Shown: positions 11,651-23,241 of the stretch, in pieces
Numbering within the stretch: position 1 is the first letter of the stretch
How the letters are laid out: every line of letters begins with the position of its first letter
Assembly (NCBI GenBank): GCA_024036415.1
Contig: JAMWET010004090.1
Location: 1-64,000 of the forward strand
Reading direction: 5' to 3'
DNA length: 64,000 bases
Source: Prochilodus magdalenae
Taxonomy: Eukaryota; Chordata; Actinopteri; Characiformes; Prochilodontidae
The notes under the pieces: model-generated
The model's input: only the letters and a program-made list of their open reading frames with translations
Databases searched by the model: none
Told to the model about the DNA's origin: nothing
Program-made: the position numbers and the translations under genes

Positions 11651-12183
11651 CAGGGGTTGGACAATGAAACTGAAACACCTGGTTTTAGACCACCATCATT
11701 TATTAGTATGGTGTAGGGCCTCCTTTTGCGGCCAATACAGCGTCAGTTGGTCTTGGGAATGACATATACTGCGTCCTGCACAGTGGTCAGAGGGAGTTTA
11801 AGCCATTCTTCTTGCAGGATAGTGGCCAGGTCACTACGTGATGCTGGTGGAGGTTCGTCCTTCTTGGTGGTATGCTGACATTACCCTGGATACCGTGGCT
11901 CTTGATACATCACAAAGACTTGCTGTCTTGGTCACAGATGCGCCAGCAAGACGTGCAGCAACAGTTTGTCCTCTTTTGAACTCTGGTATGTCTCCCATAA
12001 TGCTGTGTGCATTGCAGTATTTTGAGCAGAACTGTGCTCTTACCTGCTAACTGAACCTTCACACTCTGCTCTTACTGGTGCAATGTGCAGTTAATGAAGA
12101 TTGGCCACCAGGCTGGTCCAATTTAGCCATGAGACCTCCCACACTAAAATGACAGCTGTTTCAGTTTCATTGTCCAACCCCTG
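11651..12183 (-). mobile_element. Internally deleted Tc1 MITE, family B, copy 1 (533 bp)
   Basis: The perfect-looking termini CAGGGGTTGGACAATGAAAC and its inverse end at 11651 and 12183, with TA on both sides (11649-11650 and 12184-12185). The interior matches both ends of a common fish Tc1 element whose transposase runs on the minus strand. The middle is missing: the text jumps from GATGCTGGTGGAGG to TTCGTCCTTCTTGG near 11855. A second copy at 22281 has the same junction, so the deleted form itself has been amplified. Confidence 0.85.
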
Positions 12184-12185
12184 TA

Positions 12186-12829
12186 TATTCCACACAATTT
12201 CTCTATTTTAATGCAAATAAATATGTAAACAAAACATATGAAGTGCTTTATGCACTCTTGGCTATGTAGTCCACATTCACAGTTTCCAATATGCGCCGTT
12301 TTGCTTCAATTAGATGCGTTTTTTATAATAGTGTAATGGATTTCCTTCCCGCTGACGTTCCGACGCCTTTCCTCCTCTCCGCTGATTTGCTTTTATCATC
12401 CCGGATCTCGTTCACGAAGCTCCTGACTTTTCCCATCCTCTGTTCTGTCTTTACCGCACCAAAGATTGGCAATCAGGCGAGTGGCAGCTAAGCTGCCAGA
12501 AGTCAGAACTGAAGCTGTTGCGCAGTCTTCACTGCTGTTGCTCGACAGCGATTCCACAACTTGATGAGTTGCAGACTTCAGGCTAACGTCACGGTATCAG
12601 AGCGCTGTTGCCTTAATCTCTGAGCACGACTTCTATAACCTGATGCGATGAGAGAGAAGACGAGCTAACCAGCAAAGCGTTTCAGAAGGAGGTTGGAAAG
12701 CTCTGTTGAGCCGCAGGCCTTATATCACATTGCATATAGTTGCTCGGCTTACCGCAGCTCATGACACCAGTGCTAATGATGTTAATGCACTAACGTTTAT
12801 AACTTGGTGGACGGCAAACAGAGGGACAA
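12186..12829. other. Non-coding, no recognised feature
   Basis: Single-copy-looking sequence. A few short frames are present but none resembles a protein I know. Confidence 0.5.
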
Positions 12830-13645
12830 GATAATGGTCTGGCCACTTCTGGCCTTCCCAACCTTAACCTTAATGACCTTCCATGGGTCCTTTACTCGAT
12901 AGCTTACACAGTTCCCAAAACAGCTGTTGAGATTAGCCAGTATGGACACCCTGGTGGGTCGGAATCTTTGGTTAATCGCCCTCAAAGGCCAGGAGTCTTG
13001 TCACAAATTTGGTTTTCCTAACCTTAATGACTTTCCATGGGCTCTTTACCCTTCTGCTCAGACAGTTTTTCAAAACAGCTGTTTGGATTTGCCAGTATGG
13101 ACACCCTGGTGGGTCGGAATCTTTGGTTAAACGCCCTCAAAGGCCAGGGGTCTTGTCATAAATTTGGTTTTCCCAAGCTTAATGACTTTCCATGGGCTCT
13201 TTACCCCTCTGCTTAGACAGTTCCCAAAACAGCTGTTTGGATTTGCCAGTATGGATGCCCTGGTGGGTCGGAATCTTTGGTTAATCGCCCTCAAAGGCCA
13301 GGGGTCTTATCACAAATTTGGTTTTCCTAACCTTAATGACTTTCCATGGGCTCTTTACCCTTCTGCTCAGACAGTTCCCAAAACAGCTGTTTGGATTTGC
13401 CAGTATGGCGCCCCTAGTGACTTGGGCTCTTGAGTTAAACAGCCTAATGGCCAGGGGTCTGGTCACGAGTTCAATCTTCCCAACCCTAATGACCATGTCC
13501 ATGGGTCTATTGCTCTACTGCGTAGACAGTTCCCAAAACTGCTCTTTGGATTTGGCAATATGGAACCTGTAGTGTAATGACTCCTGGGTTAAACAGCCTC
13601 AGAGACTCTTAAAAGTTCAATCTTCACAACCTTAGTGGCAATGCA
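12830..13645. repeat. Satellite array, ~154-155-bp monomer, about 5 copies
   Basis: The word GCCAGTATGG occurs at 12936, 13091, 13245 and 13399, with a diverged form at 13554, giving spacings of 155, 154, 154 and 155. The outer monomers are more diverged than the inner ones, a usual pattern for unequal crossover. Open frames through it are by-products of the repeat. Confidence 0.9.
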
Positions 13646-13779
13646 CAGGCTCTAAGTGTCCAGGCGCATGTATTCCTGCACATTAAATCCTGAACATCAA
13701 ATAACACACTTGGTCTTAAAACTTAACACTTGGTCTTGTTCAAAACCCTGTGGTTTTGCTTGTGTATGACCAGAATGCT

Positions 13780-13880
13780 ATTAACGCTTATATTATGCTT
13801 ATATAACGCTTATATATAACGCTTATATAACGCTATATATTAACGCTTAATTATGCTAACACTTATATAACCATATAAAA
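13780..13880. repeat. AT-rich short tandem repeat (AACGCTTATAT)
   Basis: Six or so imperfect repeats of AACGCTTATAT, mixed with TTATGC variants. Confidence 0.7.
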
Positions 13881-13950
13881 CTGTCATGCTACCATTATAC
13901 CATTTCCTGTCTTGACAGATAGCATAGTGTTTGATGTTATGGCAGCTTAC

Positions 13951-14693
13951 ACTCAGTGACCACTTTATTAGGAACACGTCTTTCTTACCCTGTTCTTCAA
14001 TGGTCAGGACCCCCATAAGACCACCACAGAGCAGGTGTAATATGGGTGGCGCAGCACTGATGTTGTGGTTGTTTGTTTGTGTGTGCTAGTCTGCTGTGTC
14101 CACTCGCTGTCCACTCTATTAGACACTCCTACCTTGCTGGTCCACCTTGTAGATGTACAGTCGAGACGATAGCTCATCTGCTGCTGCACAGTGCAGTGTT
14201 GGTCATCCTCTAGTCCTTCATCAGTGGTCACAGGACGCTGCCCCACAGGAACTTGTCCACAGGATGCTGCCCACAGGATGCTGCCCACAGGATGCTGCCC
14301 ACAGGATGCTCGCCACAGAACGCTGCCCACAGGACCCTGCTCACAGGATGCTCCCCACAGAACGCTGCCCACAGGACCTTGTCCACAGGATGCTGCCCAC
14401 AGGACCCTGCCCACAGAACGCTGCCCACAGGACACTGCCCACAGGATGCTCCCCACAGAACGCTGCCCACAGGATGCTCCCCACAGAACGCTGCCCACAG
14501 GACCCTGCCCACAAGACCCTGCCCACAGGACCCTGTGTGGTGGTTCTGTAGGGTTCTTGATCATTGACGGGTGGGATAATAAGGTATATAGAGAACGAGA
14601 TGGACTACAGAGTGTCCTATATGGTCAGTAGGACTGATAAACTGGACAATGACTGTAGCTAGAAGCAGGTATGCCTAACAAAGTGGCTGGTGG
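13951..14693. mobile_element. MITE-like element carrying a 14-bp array
   Basis: The left end (CTCAGTGACCACTTTATTAGG) and the right end (the inverse of AGCCACTTTGTTAGG, near 14671-14690) form terminal inverted repeats. Inside are sequences shared with 2712-3265 (TTCTTCAATGGTCAGGACCC; GATGGACTACAGAGTGTCC). A 14-bp tandem array occupies the centre. No transposase. The termini resemble a Tc1-type end common in fish, so a Tc1/mariner origin is plausible but not shown. Confidence 0.7.
14230..14545. repeat. 14-bp minisatellite (CCCACAGGATGCTG)
   Basis: About 22 imperfect copies of a 14-bp unit, mainly CCCACAGGATGCTG, CCCACAGGACCCTG and CCCACAGAACGCTG. Because 14 is not a multiple of three and the unit has almost no stop codons, several frames on both strands are open for 60-190 codons. 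These are artefacts rather than genes. Confidence 0.9.
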
Positions 14694-15366
14694 ACACGTC
14701 CCATAGTACACGACAATTACAGATAATGGACAACTCATGGCAGCCTACAGTGTCAGCCATGACGTTTATGGCACTGTTACATTGATGCCATGTAGCAGGG
14801 TTCATGTAAACCCATAGCATGTTATTTTATAGTATTGTGCAAAAGCCTTGGGTGACTAGGCAAATGCAAACAAACTCAGTTCTTGTTGCTTGTCAAAGTG
14901 GTATCGATATCTCATCGTTAGGGGAACACAGGTTCGGTTCCAGCTTTCTCGTCAATGCAAGGAAGTTGTATCAGATCAATACTTCATTACATTAAGCCAG
15001 GTGTGCTGCTAATGGAAACCATTCTTGTTTGTTACTTTATGTATGAGTGGCATTTGTGATCTAGAACCAGTCCTCCAACATCAGTGCTTGACCTCACTAA
15101 TGGCTGAATGCAATCAAAACCTGACAGCAGCGGTGTTCAAAGCCTTATCTCAGAAGTAGAAGCTGTTATTGCAGCCGAAGGTTGAAATGCTCTGAAAGGT
15201 CTTTCCTGTAATTTCACCAATATGTAAAAAAAAAACCCATTTCACATGAAATCATGGAGCATTTACAGCAGCTATTTTTATAGAATGTATTTACCAGAGT
15301 CTGTTATTAATGTCGCAGCTTGTCTCGGTCTCAGGGTGGATCTGCTTCTTCGTCTACATAGTTATT
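14694..15366. other. Non-coding, with a Tc1 remnant at 15067-15195
   Basis: No host gene. At 15067-15195 the plus strand retains CCAACATCAGTGCTTGACCT and then AGAAGCTGTTATTGCAGC. These are recognisable pieces of the 3' coding end of the Tc1 family seen at 43.6 kb, with heavy decay. Confidence 0.5.
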
Positions 15367-15369
15367 TAA

Positions 15370-17560
15370 GTCCATGAAACTCAAAGGAAAGTCAGTTCTG
15401 AAGGTTGGGTAACCAGTGGGCACTGTCCATGGTCCTGAAGAGACACCATAATGGTTGACCAACAAAATTGGATATAAGAGACACTTTCTCCGACCGGCCT
15501 ATTGGGTCATGAGATGTTCTCAGCAGGGATTGTTGGTGGTCCACATAACAAACATATCCAAACAAGTGTAGGGGTCTGTCCATTGACTACTGCTGAATCC
15601 ATGAATCTTAATCCCTCCTTATGGCAATGGTGAAGAGTACAGCTCGACTTGACCCGCCATCCTTGAAGACACATGGAAGACAAGCGTCCAGACTCTTCTC
15701 TGTCCTGGAGCCCAGATGGTGGAATGAACTCCCACTGGCTGTCTGAACAGCAGAGTCTCTCGTGGTCTTCAAACCCAGACTGAAGACCCATCTCCTCGTA
15801 ATGCACTGAAGTGAGTGAGCTCTAGTAGACGTGTGAGTTGTGTGTATGTACTTGTGTTGAACTTATAATGACCTTTTCTTCTCCATAGGTATGAGCACTG
15901 GGCTGGGGTTGCCAGGTAGTGCACTTTTTGCTTTATATGTCTGTGTATTGATCTCTCTAGGTATCAGCGCTGGCCCCCTGTTCGGGCAGTGCCTGAGCTC
16001 ATGTTGAGTTTAGGCTCTAGTCTTCCTGTACTAGCTGGAATATTATCCAACGGAGCACCAAGCACGGTTGTAAGTCGCTCTGGATAAGAGCGTCTGCTAA
16101 ATGCCTTCAATGTAAGTGTTAAAAAACGGTAAGTCCTGAATGGTTAGCCAGTTGCTGTCCATGGTCCTGAAGTGTCACCAGGTTTTCCAGACCAAATGGT
16201 TGGCCAATAGAAATGGATATACGTTCTACCACCGGACTGCACATGACCAGATATTACAGGGTCATGAATTGTTCTCGGGAGAGTTTGTAATGGTCCAGCC
16301 AATGGACAATGACTACTGAAGTCCATGAATCTCAATAAAATGTCAGTCCTGAAGGTTTGGTGGAGACTGACACTGTCCATGGTCCTAAAAGGACACCACA
16401 TTTCCCAGGTCTTATCTGTTGACCTTTACACATGGATATAACAGACACCTACTACCACAGGGCTGCCCATGACCAGATGTCATGAATCATTCTCAACAGA
16501 GGTATCCAAACATATCCAGCTAAGAGTAGGGCTCCATCCACCAACCACTGCAAAGTCCATGAATATCAATGGAAAGTCAGTCCTGAAGGTGTAGTCACAT
16601 GTGTATGCTGTCCATGGTCCTGAAGTGACATTGCATTTTCCAGACCTAATGGTTGTCCATTAACAATGGACATAACAGACACTGTCTACCACAGGACTAC
16701 CCATGACCAGACAACCAAGAGTGGGGGTCCGTCCGCAGACCACAGTTGAGGTAAAAGGTGTAGCCACATCTGTCCATTGTCCTGAAATGACACCACATTT
16801 TCCAGACCTAATGGTTGACCAGACACCTACTACCATAGGGTTGCCCATGACCAGACATTACTTGTGTCATGAATCATTCTCCACAGAGGTATCCAAACCT
16901 ATCCAGCTAAGTATGGGGGTCCACCAACCAACCAACCACTGCAAAGTCCATGAATATCAATGGAAAGTCACACATTTTAGGCACATGTGTATGCTGTCCA
17001 TGGTCCTGAAGTGACATTGCATTTTCCCGACCTAATGGTTGACCATTAACAATGGACATAAGACACCTTCTACTGCATGACTACCCATGACCAGACAACC
17101 AGGAGTGGGGGTCCGTCCGCAGACCACTGTTGAAGTAAATGGTTTAGCCACATGTGTACGCTATCCATGGTCCTGAAATGACACCACATTTCCAGACCTA
17201 ATGGTTGACCATTAACAATGGACAAGACAGACACTTTCTACCGCATGACTACCCATGACCAGACAACCATGAGTGGGGGTCCGTCCACAGACCACTGTTG
17301 AAGTAAAAGTTTTAGCCAAATGTGTACGCTGTCCATGGTCCTGAAATGATACCACATTTCCAGACCTAATGGTTGACCATTAACAATGGACATAAGACAC
17401 TTTGTACCGCAGGACTACCCATGACCAGATAACCATGAGCGGGGGTCCGTCCACAGACCACTGTTGAAGTATACGTTTTAGCCACATGTGTATGCTGTCC
17501 ATGGTCCTGAATTGACCCCACATTTCTCAGGCCAGTGGTCAGTTAACCATTAAAAATGAA
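15370..17560. repeat. Tandem array, ~164-168-bp monomer near its 3' end, longer at its 5' end
   Basis: The phrase GTCCATGGTCCTGAA (or one-base variants) recurs near 15426, 16157, 16376, 16611, 16769, 16997, 17165, 17333 and 17497. The last spacings are 168, 168 and 164. Each monomer also carries CCCATGACCAGACA and GGGGGTCCGTCC. Earlier units are more diverged. A LINE fragment interrupts the array at about 15620-16125. A single diverged monomer also lies at 21525-21650. Confidence 0.85.
15625..16125 (+). mobile_element. L2-like LINE 3' end inside the tandem array
   Basis: Translation near 15690-15800 gives VLEPRWWNELPLAV, then a KTHLL-like piece, matching the C-terminal end of fish L2-type reverse transcriptases. 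After a ~250-bp 3' region it ends in TGTAAGTCGCTCTGGATAAG (16069 onwards) and AGCGTCTGCTAAATGCC. It is 5'-truncated, as expected for target-primed reverse transcription. Array sequence is found on both sides, so it inserted after the array existed. Confidence 0.85.
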
Positions 17561-18229
17561 TATACCAGGCATTTTCTACTGTGATGCCAATATTAGAAGG
17601 CCAATATAAAACGGTCCAATTGTTTAGAAAAAAGGATAATGATTGATGGGCTTTCAGACAATTTCAGAAAGACCAATCATGCGCTTTCCGCCAGCGCAGA
17701 CAGGAAAGTTCCAATGTCTGTAAACACAGACTGCTTGTTATGTCTTTGACAAGGCAATGGCTATAGCAAAGACGGAAAAGAATAAACAATCCGGCCTTAT
17801 AGAGTTTGCGTGCGGGATGGTCAGTCATACAAGGTGTTTGAGTGATGGTGATGCATGGCGGCAAACAGCTGGACATATTTCACCCTCGCTGCTGTCCAGC
17901 ACAAGAGCAGGACACCTACATCCATCAAAGCCGTCAATATTCTCGCACACAAATAACCTCCCACTGCTGCGTGGGAGCTCACGGCAGATACACAGCACCA
18001 GCTCTAAAATCACCATGTAACTTGTTGTATTTGCATAATGTGAGATATACATTTGAAATTTCATGTGCCATAACCAAATGCAAATGAATGAATCAGCCCC
18101 ATCTTTATTCAACATGGGTCAGTTATTTTCAGAACGCAGGACTGCTGATGAGCAGTTATTAGATGGGTATTTCAACAGGGCGGTGTTACTGCTAAACTGA
18201 GATCCACTATCCCAAATATCTAATAACCA
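17561..18229. other. Non-coding; candidate conserved island at 17640-18020
   Basis: Single-copy sequence with AGTCATACAAGG, AATAAACAATCC and GTAAACACAGACTGC words and moderate GC. Overlapping frames on both strands up to about 96 codons show no known domain. The regulatory suggestion is weak. Confidence 0.25.
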
Positions 18230-20706
18230 TATATACTGTATATCTGAACTCCTGGACACTCTCAGACACTTACTGTATATATATACTGTACATCTGAACT
18301 CCTGGACATTCTGGACACTTACTGTATATCCTGTATATCTACACTCCTGGACACTTACTGTATATACTGTACATCTAAACTCCTGGACACTCTGGACACT
18401 TACTGTATATACTGAACATCTAAACTCCTGGACACTCTGGACACTTTACTGCATATCCTGTATATCTGCACTCCTGGACACTCTGGACACTTACTGTATA
18501 TACTGTACATCTGAACTTCTGGACACTCTGGACACTTACTGTATATACTGTACATCTAAACCCCTGGACACTCTGGACACTTTACTGTACATCCTGTACA
18601 TCTGTACTCCTGGACACTCAGACACTTACTGTATATACTGTACATCTAAACTCCTGGACACTCTGGACACTTACTGTATATACTGAACATCTAAACTCCT
18701 GGACACTCTGGACACTTACTGTATATACTGTATATCTGCACTCCTGGACACTCTGGACACTTACTGTATATTCTGTATATCTGAACTCCTGGAGACTCTC
18801 AGACACTTATCGTATATACTGTACATCTGAACTCCTGGACACTCTGAACACTTACTGTATATACTGTACATCTAAACTTCTGGACACTTACTGTATATAA
18901 TGCACATCTAAACTCCTGGACACTTACTGTATATACTGTACATCTAAACTCCTGGACACTCTGGACACTTTACTGTATATCCTGTATATCTGCACTCCTG
19001 GACACTCTGGACACTTACTGTATATACTGTACATCTGAACTTCTGGACACTCTGGACACTTACTGTATATACTGTACATCTAAACTCCTGGACACTCTGG
19101 ACACTTTACTGTATATCTGCACTCCAGGACACTCTGGACACTTACTGTATATACTGTATATCTGCACTCCTGGACACTCTCAGACACATTACTGTATATA
19201 CTGTACATCTGTACTCCTGGACATTCTGGACACTTTACTGTATATCTGCACTCCTGGACACTCTGGACACTTACTGTATATACTGTACATCTAAACTCCT
19301 GAACACTCTGGACACTTTACTGTATATCCTGTATATCTGTACTTCTGGACACTCTGGACACTTACTGTATATACTGTGCATCTGAACTCCTGGACACTCT
19401 GGACACTTACTGTATATACTGTACATCTAAACTCCTGGACACTCTGGACACTTACTGTATATACTGTACATCTAAACTCCTGAACACTCTGGACACTTTA
19501 CTGTATATCCTGTATATCTGCACTCCTGGACACTCTGGACACTTACTGTATATACTGTATATACTGTACATCTGAACTCCTGGACACTCTGGACACTCTG
19601 GACACTTACTGTATATACTGTACATCTAAACGCCTGGACACTCTGGACACTTTACTGTATATCTGCACTCCTGGACACTCTGGACACTTACTGTATATAC
19701 TGTACATCTAAACTCCTGAAAACTCTGGACACTTTACTGTTTATCCTGTATATCTGCACTCCTGGACACTCTGGACACTTTACTGTATATCTGCACTCCA
19801 GGACACTCTGGACACTTACTGTATATACTGTATATCTGCACTCCTGGACACTCTCAGACACATTACTGTATATACTGTACATCTGTACTCCTGGACACTC
19901 TGGACACTCTGGACACTTTACTGTATATCTGCACTCCTGGACACTCTGGACACTTACTGTATATACTGTACATCTAAACTCCTGAACACTCTGGACACTT
20001 TACTGTATATCCTGTATATCTGTACTTCTGGACACTCTGGACACTTACTGTATATACTGTGCATCTGAACTCCTGGACACTCTGGACACTTACTGTATAT
20101 ACTGTACATCTAAACTCCTGGACACTCTGGACACTTACTGTATATACTGTACATCTAAACTCCTGAACACTCTGGACACTTTACTGTATATCCTGTATAT
20201 CTGCACTCCTGGACACTCTGGACACTTACTGTATATACTGTATATACTGTACATCTGAACTCCTGGACACTCTGGACACTCTGGACACTTACTGTATATA
20301 CTGTACATCTAAACGCCTGGACACTCTGGACACTTTACTGTATATCTGCACTCCTGGACACTCTGGACACTTACTGTATATACTGTACATCTAAACTCCT
20401 GAAAACTCTGGACACTTTACTGTTTATCCTGTATATCTGCACTCCTGGACACTCTGGACACTTATTGTATATACTGTACATCTAAACTCCTGGACACTCT
20501 GGACACTTACTGTATATACTGTACATCTAAACTCCTGGACACTCTGGACACTTTACTGTATATCTGCACTCCTGGACACTCTGGACACTTACTGTATATA
20601 CTGTACATCTAAACTCCTGGACACTCTGGACACTTTACTGTATATCTGCACTCCTGGACACTCTGGACACTTACTGTATATACTGTACATCTAAACTCCT
20701 GGACAC
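18230..20706. repeat. Minisatellite, ~45-bp and ~37-bp monomers, about 2.5 kb
   Basis: Monomers consist of CTCCTGGACACTCTGGACAC followed by TTACTGTATATACTGTACAT and a CTAAA/CTGAA/CTGCA joint. A shorter type lacks one TACTGTA block. It contains a higher-order duplication: about 19100-19774 is repeated at about 19775-20457, with matching rare variants 674-683 bp apart (for example TGTGCATCTG at 19376 and 20059; TGTTTATCC at 19738 and 20421). No unique spacers lie between units. Confidence 0.95.
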
Positions 20707-21015
20707 CCCACTCTACTAAATACCAATATATGCACGTTTATTATGTTAATTCAGTCATTTATCTGCTGATAATGCGTCCCTTGCACATTCATGCACATTT
20801 ATTTATTACTATTGTCTTTTCTCCAGTCTACAGTTATATTTGTATTTCTTATATATATTTCTTGCCTCTTTGCGAAGTGAGATATATTTATATTTATATA
20901 TTTATCCATAGTGACCTGTACTATTTATAGTTTATAGTTTATAGTATAACAGTTAATAATGCTGCTGCCGGTACCTACCCATTTAGTTTCTTTATACTGC
21001 ACAACGCTGTTTTTA

Positions 21016-21016
<1 letters not shown>
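20707..21016. other. AT-rich sequence, possible old retroelement tail
   Basis: T/A-rich with GCACATTCATGCACATTTAT and TTTATAGTTTATAGTTTATA. It runs into an ATCT microsatellite, an arrangement seen at some fish LINE 3' ends. No reverse transcriptase sequence is left, so identity is unproven. Confidence 0.25.

Positions 21017-21068
<52 letters not shown>
21017..21068. repeat. (ATCT)n microsatellite
   Basis: About 13 uninterrupted ATCT units. Confidence 0.95.
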
Positions 21069-21069
<1 letters not shown>

Positions 21070-22199
21070 ATATATACAATCCCAAAATCCAGGCAAGTGC
21101 GTCTCTATGGTCAGAAACTGACCATTGGTAAAGAGTTAGCACATTCTTCAGCCTACTGAATCAGCTATAGATGACTAAGCACTGAAAAAAACTGGATAAA
21201 AAAGGGATATAAAAGTATAGAAGTATAAAATTTTGCGTTAATGTGCTGTTATCATGTTATTAATGTATCATTAATGTGTTATTATTACTTCTAATTACAA
21301 AAAATAGCAAAAACAGGGCCAAATCTAAAAGATGCTTCCTCTTTCTTTTCCCATAACATTAAAAAAAATCTATTTTAATAAATAAACCAAGTTCAAAACT
21401 TAGTAATAAGGATCAGATGCTCTGAATCTGCACTTTCCAAACTATTTATCCACTTGTTTCAATGAGCCAAATGGGGCTTTTAAGAAAATAAAAGTCCCCT
21501 CCCATTCCACATCCATCACTGCTTACTCTCTGACCACAGGACTGCCCATGACCAGACATTACCTGGGTCATGAACCCATCTCAAGGTTGTGAGTGATCCA
21601 CTGAGCATCCAAGAGTGGGGGTCTGTCCACTGACCACAGCTGTAGGGCTGAAGCACGGCTAATAAAAGAGGGGATTCCGATAAATCAACAAGTGTAAAGT
21701 CATTTCCCACTTAGAGTGGGCTCAGTAAAGGGGTCCTCACTGCGGCGCGCTATTCTGAAATCTGAGAGGGTGCTGTAAAAATGTTATCTTTTATCATCAG
21801 TTGTATCCTCAGTCTCAGACCTGCAGACACGGAGCAGATCTTAAAAATCTAAAGGTGTCATAAAGCAAGATCATGCCCAAGGACTTAAATTTATGAAGTG
21901 TAAACTCATCATCACAGATACAGCTATAGGCAAGTCGAGCAGCTTAAAGCTCAAGGTTTTTCATTAACTCCAGCGCAGAGTCGTTATCACGGCACAATGG
22001 CTGCGAAAGGCACGTCCACAGCAGCATGCAAAGTCTTCCCAATCTAATAAACTGTTACAAGTGTAGCACTACAAGTCGCTGGCACTCAACTGTATATCCA
22101 GTTCATAGCTCATACGGCAAGGGTTTTCTCCATTACAAAACCATAGCAACAGTAATAACGATAATAATAAACCTTCAAATGTTCCAGTGAGAGCAATGT
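21069..22199. other. Non-coding; one diverged 168-bp-type monomer at 21525-21650
   Basis: The patch at 21525-21650 contains CCCATGACCAGACATTACCT and GTGGGGGTCTGTCCACTGAC, matching the array at 15.4-17.6 kb. The rest is single-copy with no gene. Confidence 0.5.
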
Positions 22200-23240
22200 T
22201 CAACCAATGACTGTATACCTCATGTATAAAGTCAATGACATATCACATTACATACAGCTGCTGAGTGTATACATCATATACAGGGGTTGGACAATGAAAC
22301 TTAAACACCTGGTTTTAGACCACAATCATTTATTAGTATGGTGTAGGGCCTCCTTTTGCGGCCAATACAGCGTCAGTTCGTCTTGGGAATGACATATACT
22401 GCGTCCTGCACAGTGGTCAGAGGGAGTTTAAGCCATTCTTCTTGCAGGATAGTGGCCAGGTCACTACGTGATGCTGGTGGAGGTTCGTCCATTCTTGGTG
22501 GTATGCTCTGACTTTACCCTGGATACCGTGGTTCTTGATACATGACAAAGACTTGCTGTCTTGGTCACAGATGCGCCAGCAAGACGTCTGCACACCAGCA
22601 ATGGAGTCCTCTTTTGAACTCTGGTATGTCCCATAATGCTGTGTGCATTGCAGTATTTTGAGCAGAACTGTGCTCTTACCTGCTAACTGAACCTTCACAC
22701 TCTGCTCTTACTGGTGCAATGTGCAATTAATGAAGATTGGCCACCAGGCTGGTCCAATTTAGCCATGAGACCTCCCACACTAAAATGACAGGTGTTTCAG
22801 TTTCATTGTCCAACCCCTGTATATGCATATACATAGCTAATGAGTGTATATATCACATATGTCATACACAGTCAATGAGACCATATAAAATTATGTATAC
22901 AGTCATTAAGTGTCTATATAATTTGGTTGATATATTAAATGATGATTATGATATATTATGCCCATAAATGTGTGAGTGTGTATTTTATGTGTGTTATAGA
23001 CAGATAAAAGTGTCTGTATCATTTTTTACAGTCAGTCATTTAATATATTATACACGTTATATACCGTCAATGAGTGTCTATGTTATGTATATTAAATATG
23101 CAGCCAATGAGTTTATATAGCATACATATACTATATATGTAGCCTTTAAGTGTCATTTGGTTTATACCTCACAGACATGAAATACTGTCAGTGAGTTTCT
23201 ATACTATGTACACTTAGTGAGTGTCTGGATTGTTGAATAC
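22200..23240. repeat. Degenerate ~55-bp AT-rich minisatellite, interrupted by a MITE
   Basis: Repeated motifs of the form GTCAATGAGTGTCTATAT plus a variable TATA-rich spacer appear before (22225-22280) and after (22825-23235) the MITE at 22281-22819. The copies are old. The MITE split the array, and a Tc1 element abuts its right edge. Confidence 0.6.
22281..22819 (-). mobile_element. Internally deleted Tc1 MITE, family B, copy 2 (539 bp)
   Basis: The same termini (CAGGGGTTGGACAATGAAAC and inverse), flanked by TA at 22279-22280 and 22820-22821. The internal deletion junction (GGTGGAGG to TTCGTCCATTCTTGG near 22488) matches copy 1 at 11651 apart from small changes. It encodes nothing. Confidence 0.85.
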
Positions 23241-23241
23241 A

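Noticed and set aside
14004..14564. 186-codon minus-strand frame and several overlapping plus-strand frames
   Set aside because: Products of a 14-bp tandem repeat with almost no stop codons; no domain, and frames exist on both strands at once.
18230..20706. CRISPR-like regular repeats
   Set aside because: The units are contiguous minisatellite monomers with no unique spacers, and the DNA is eukaryotic.
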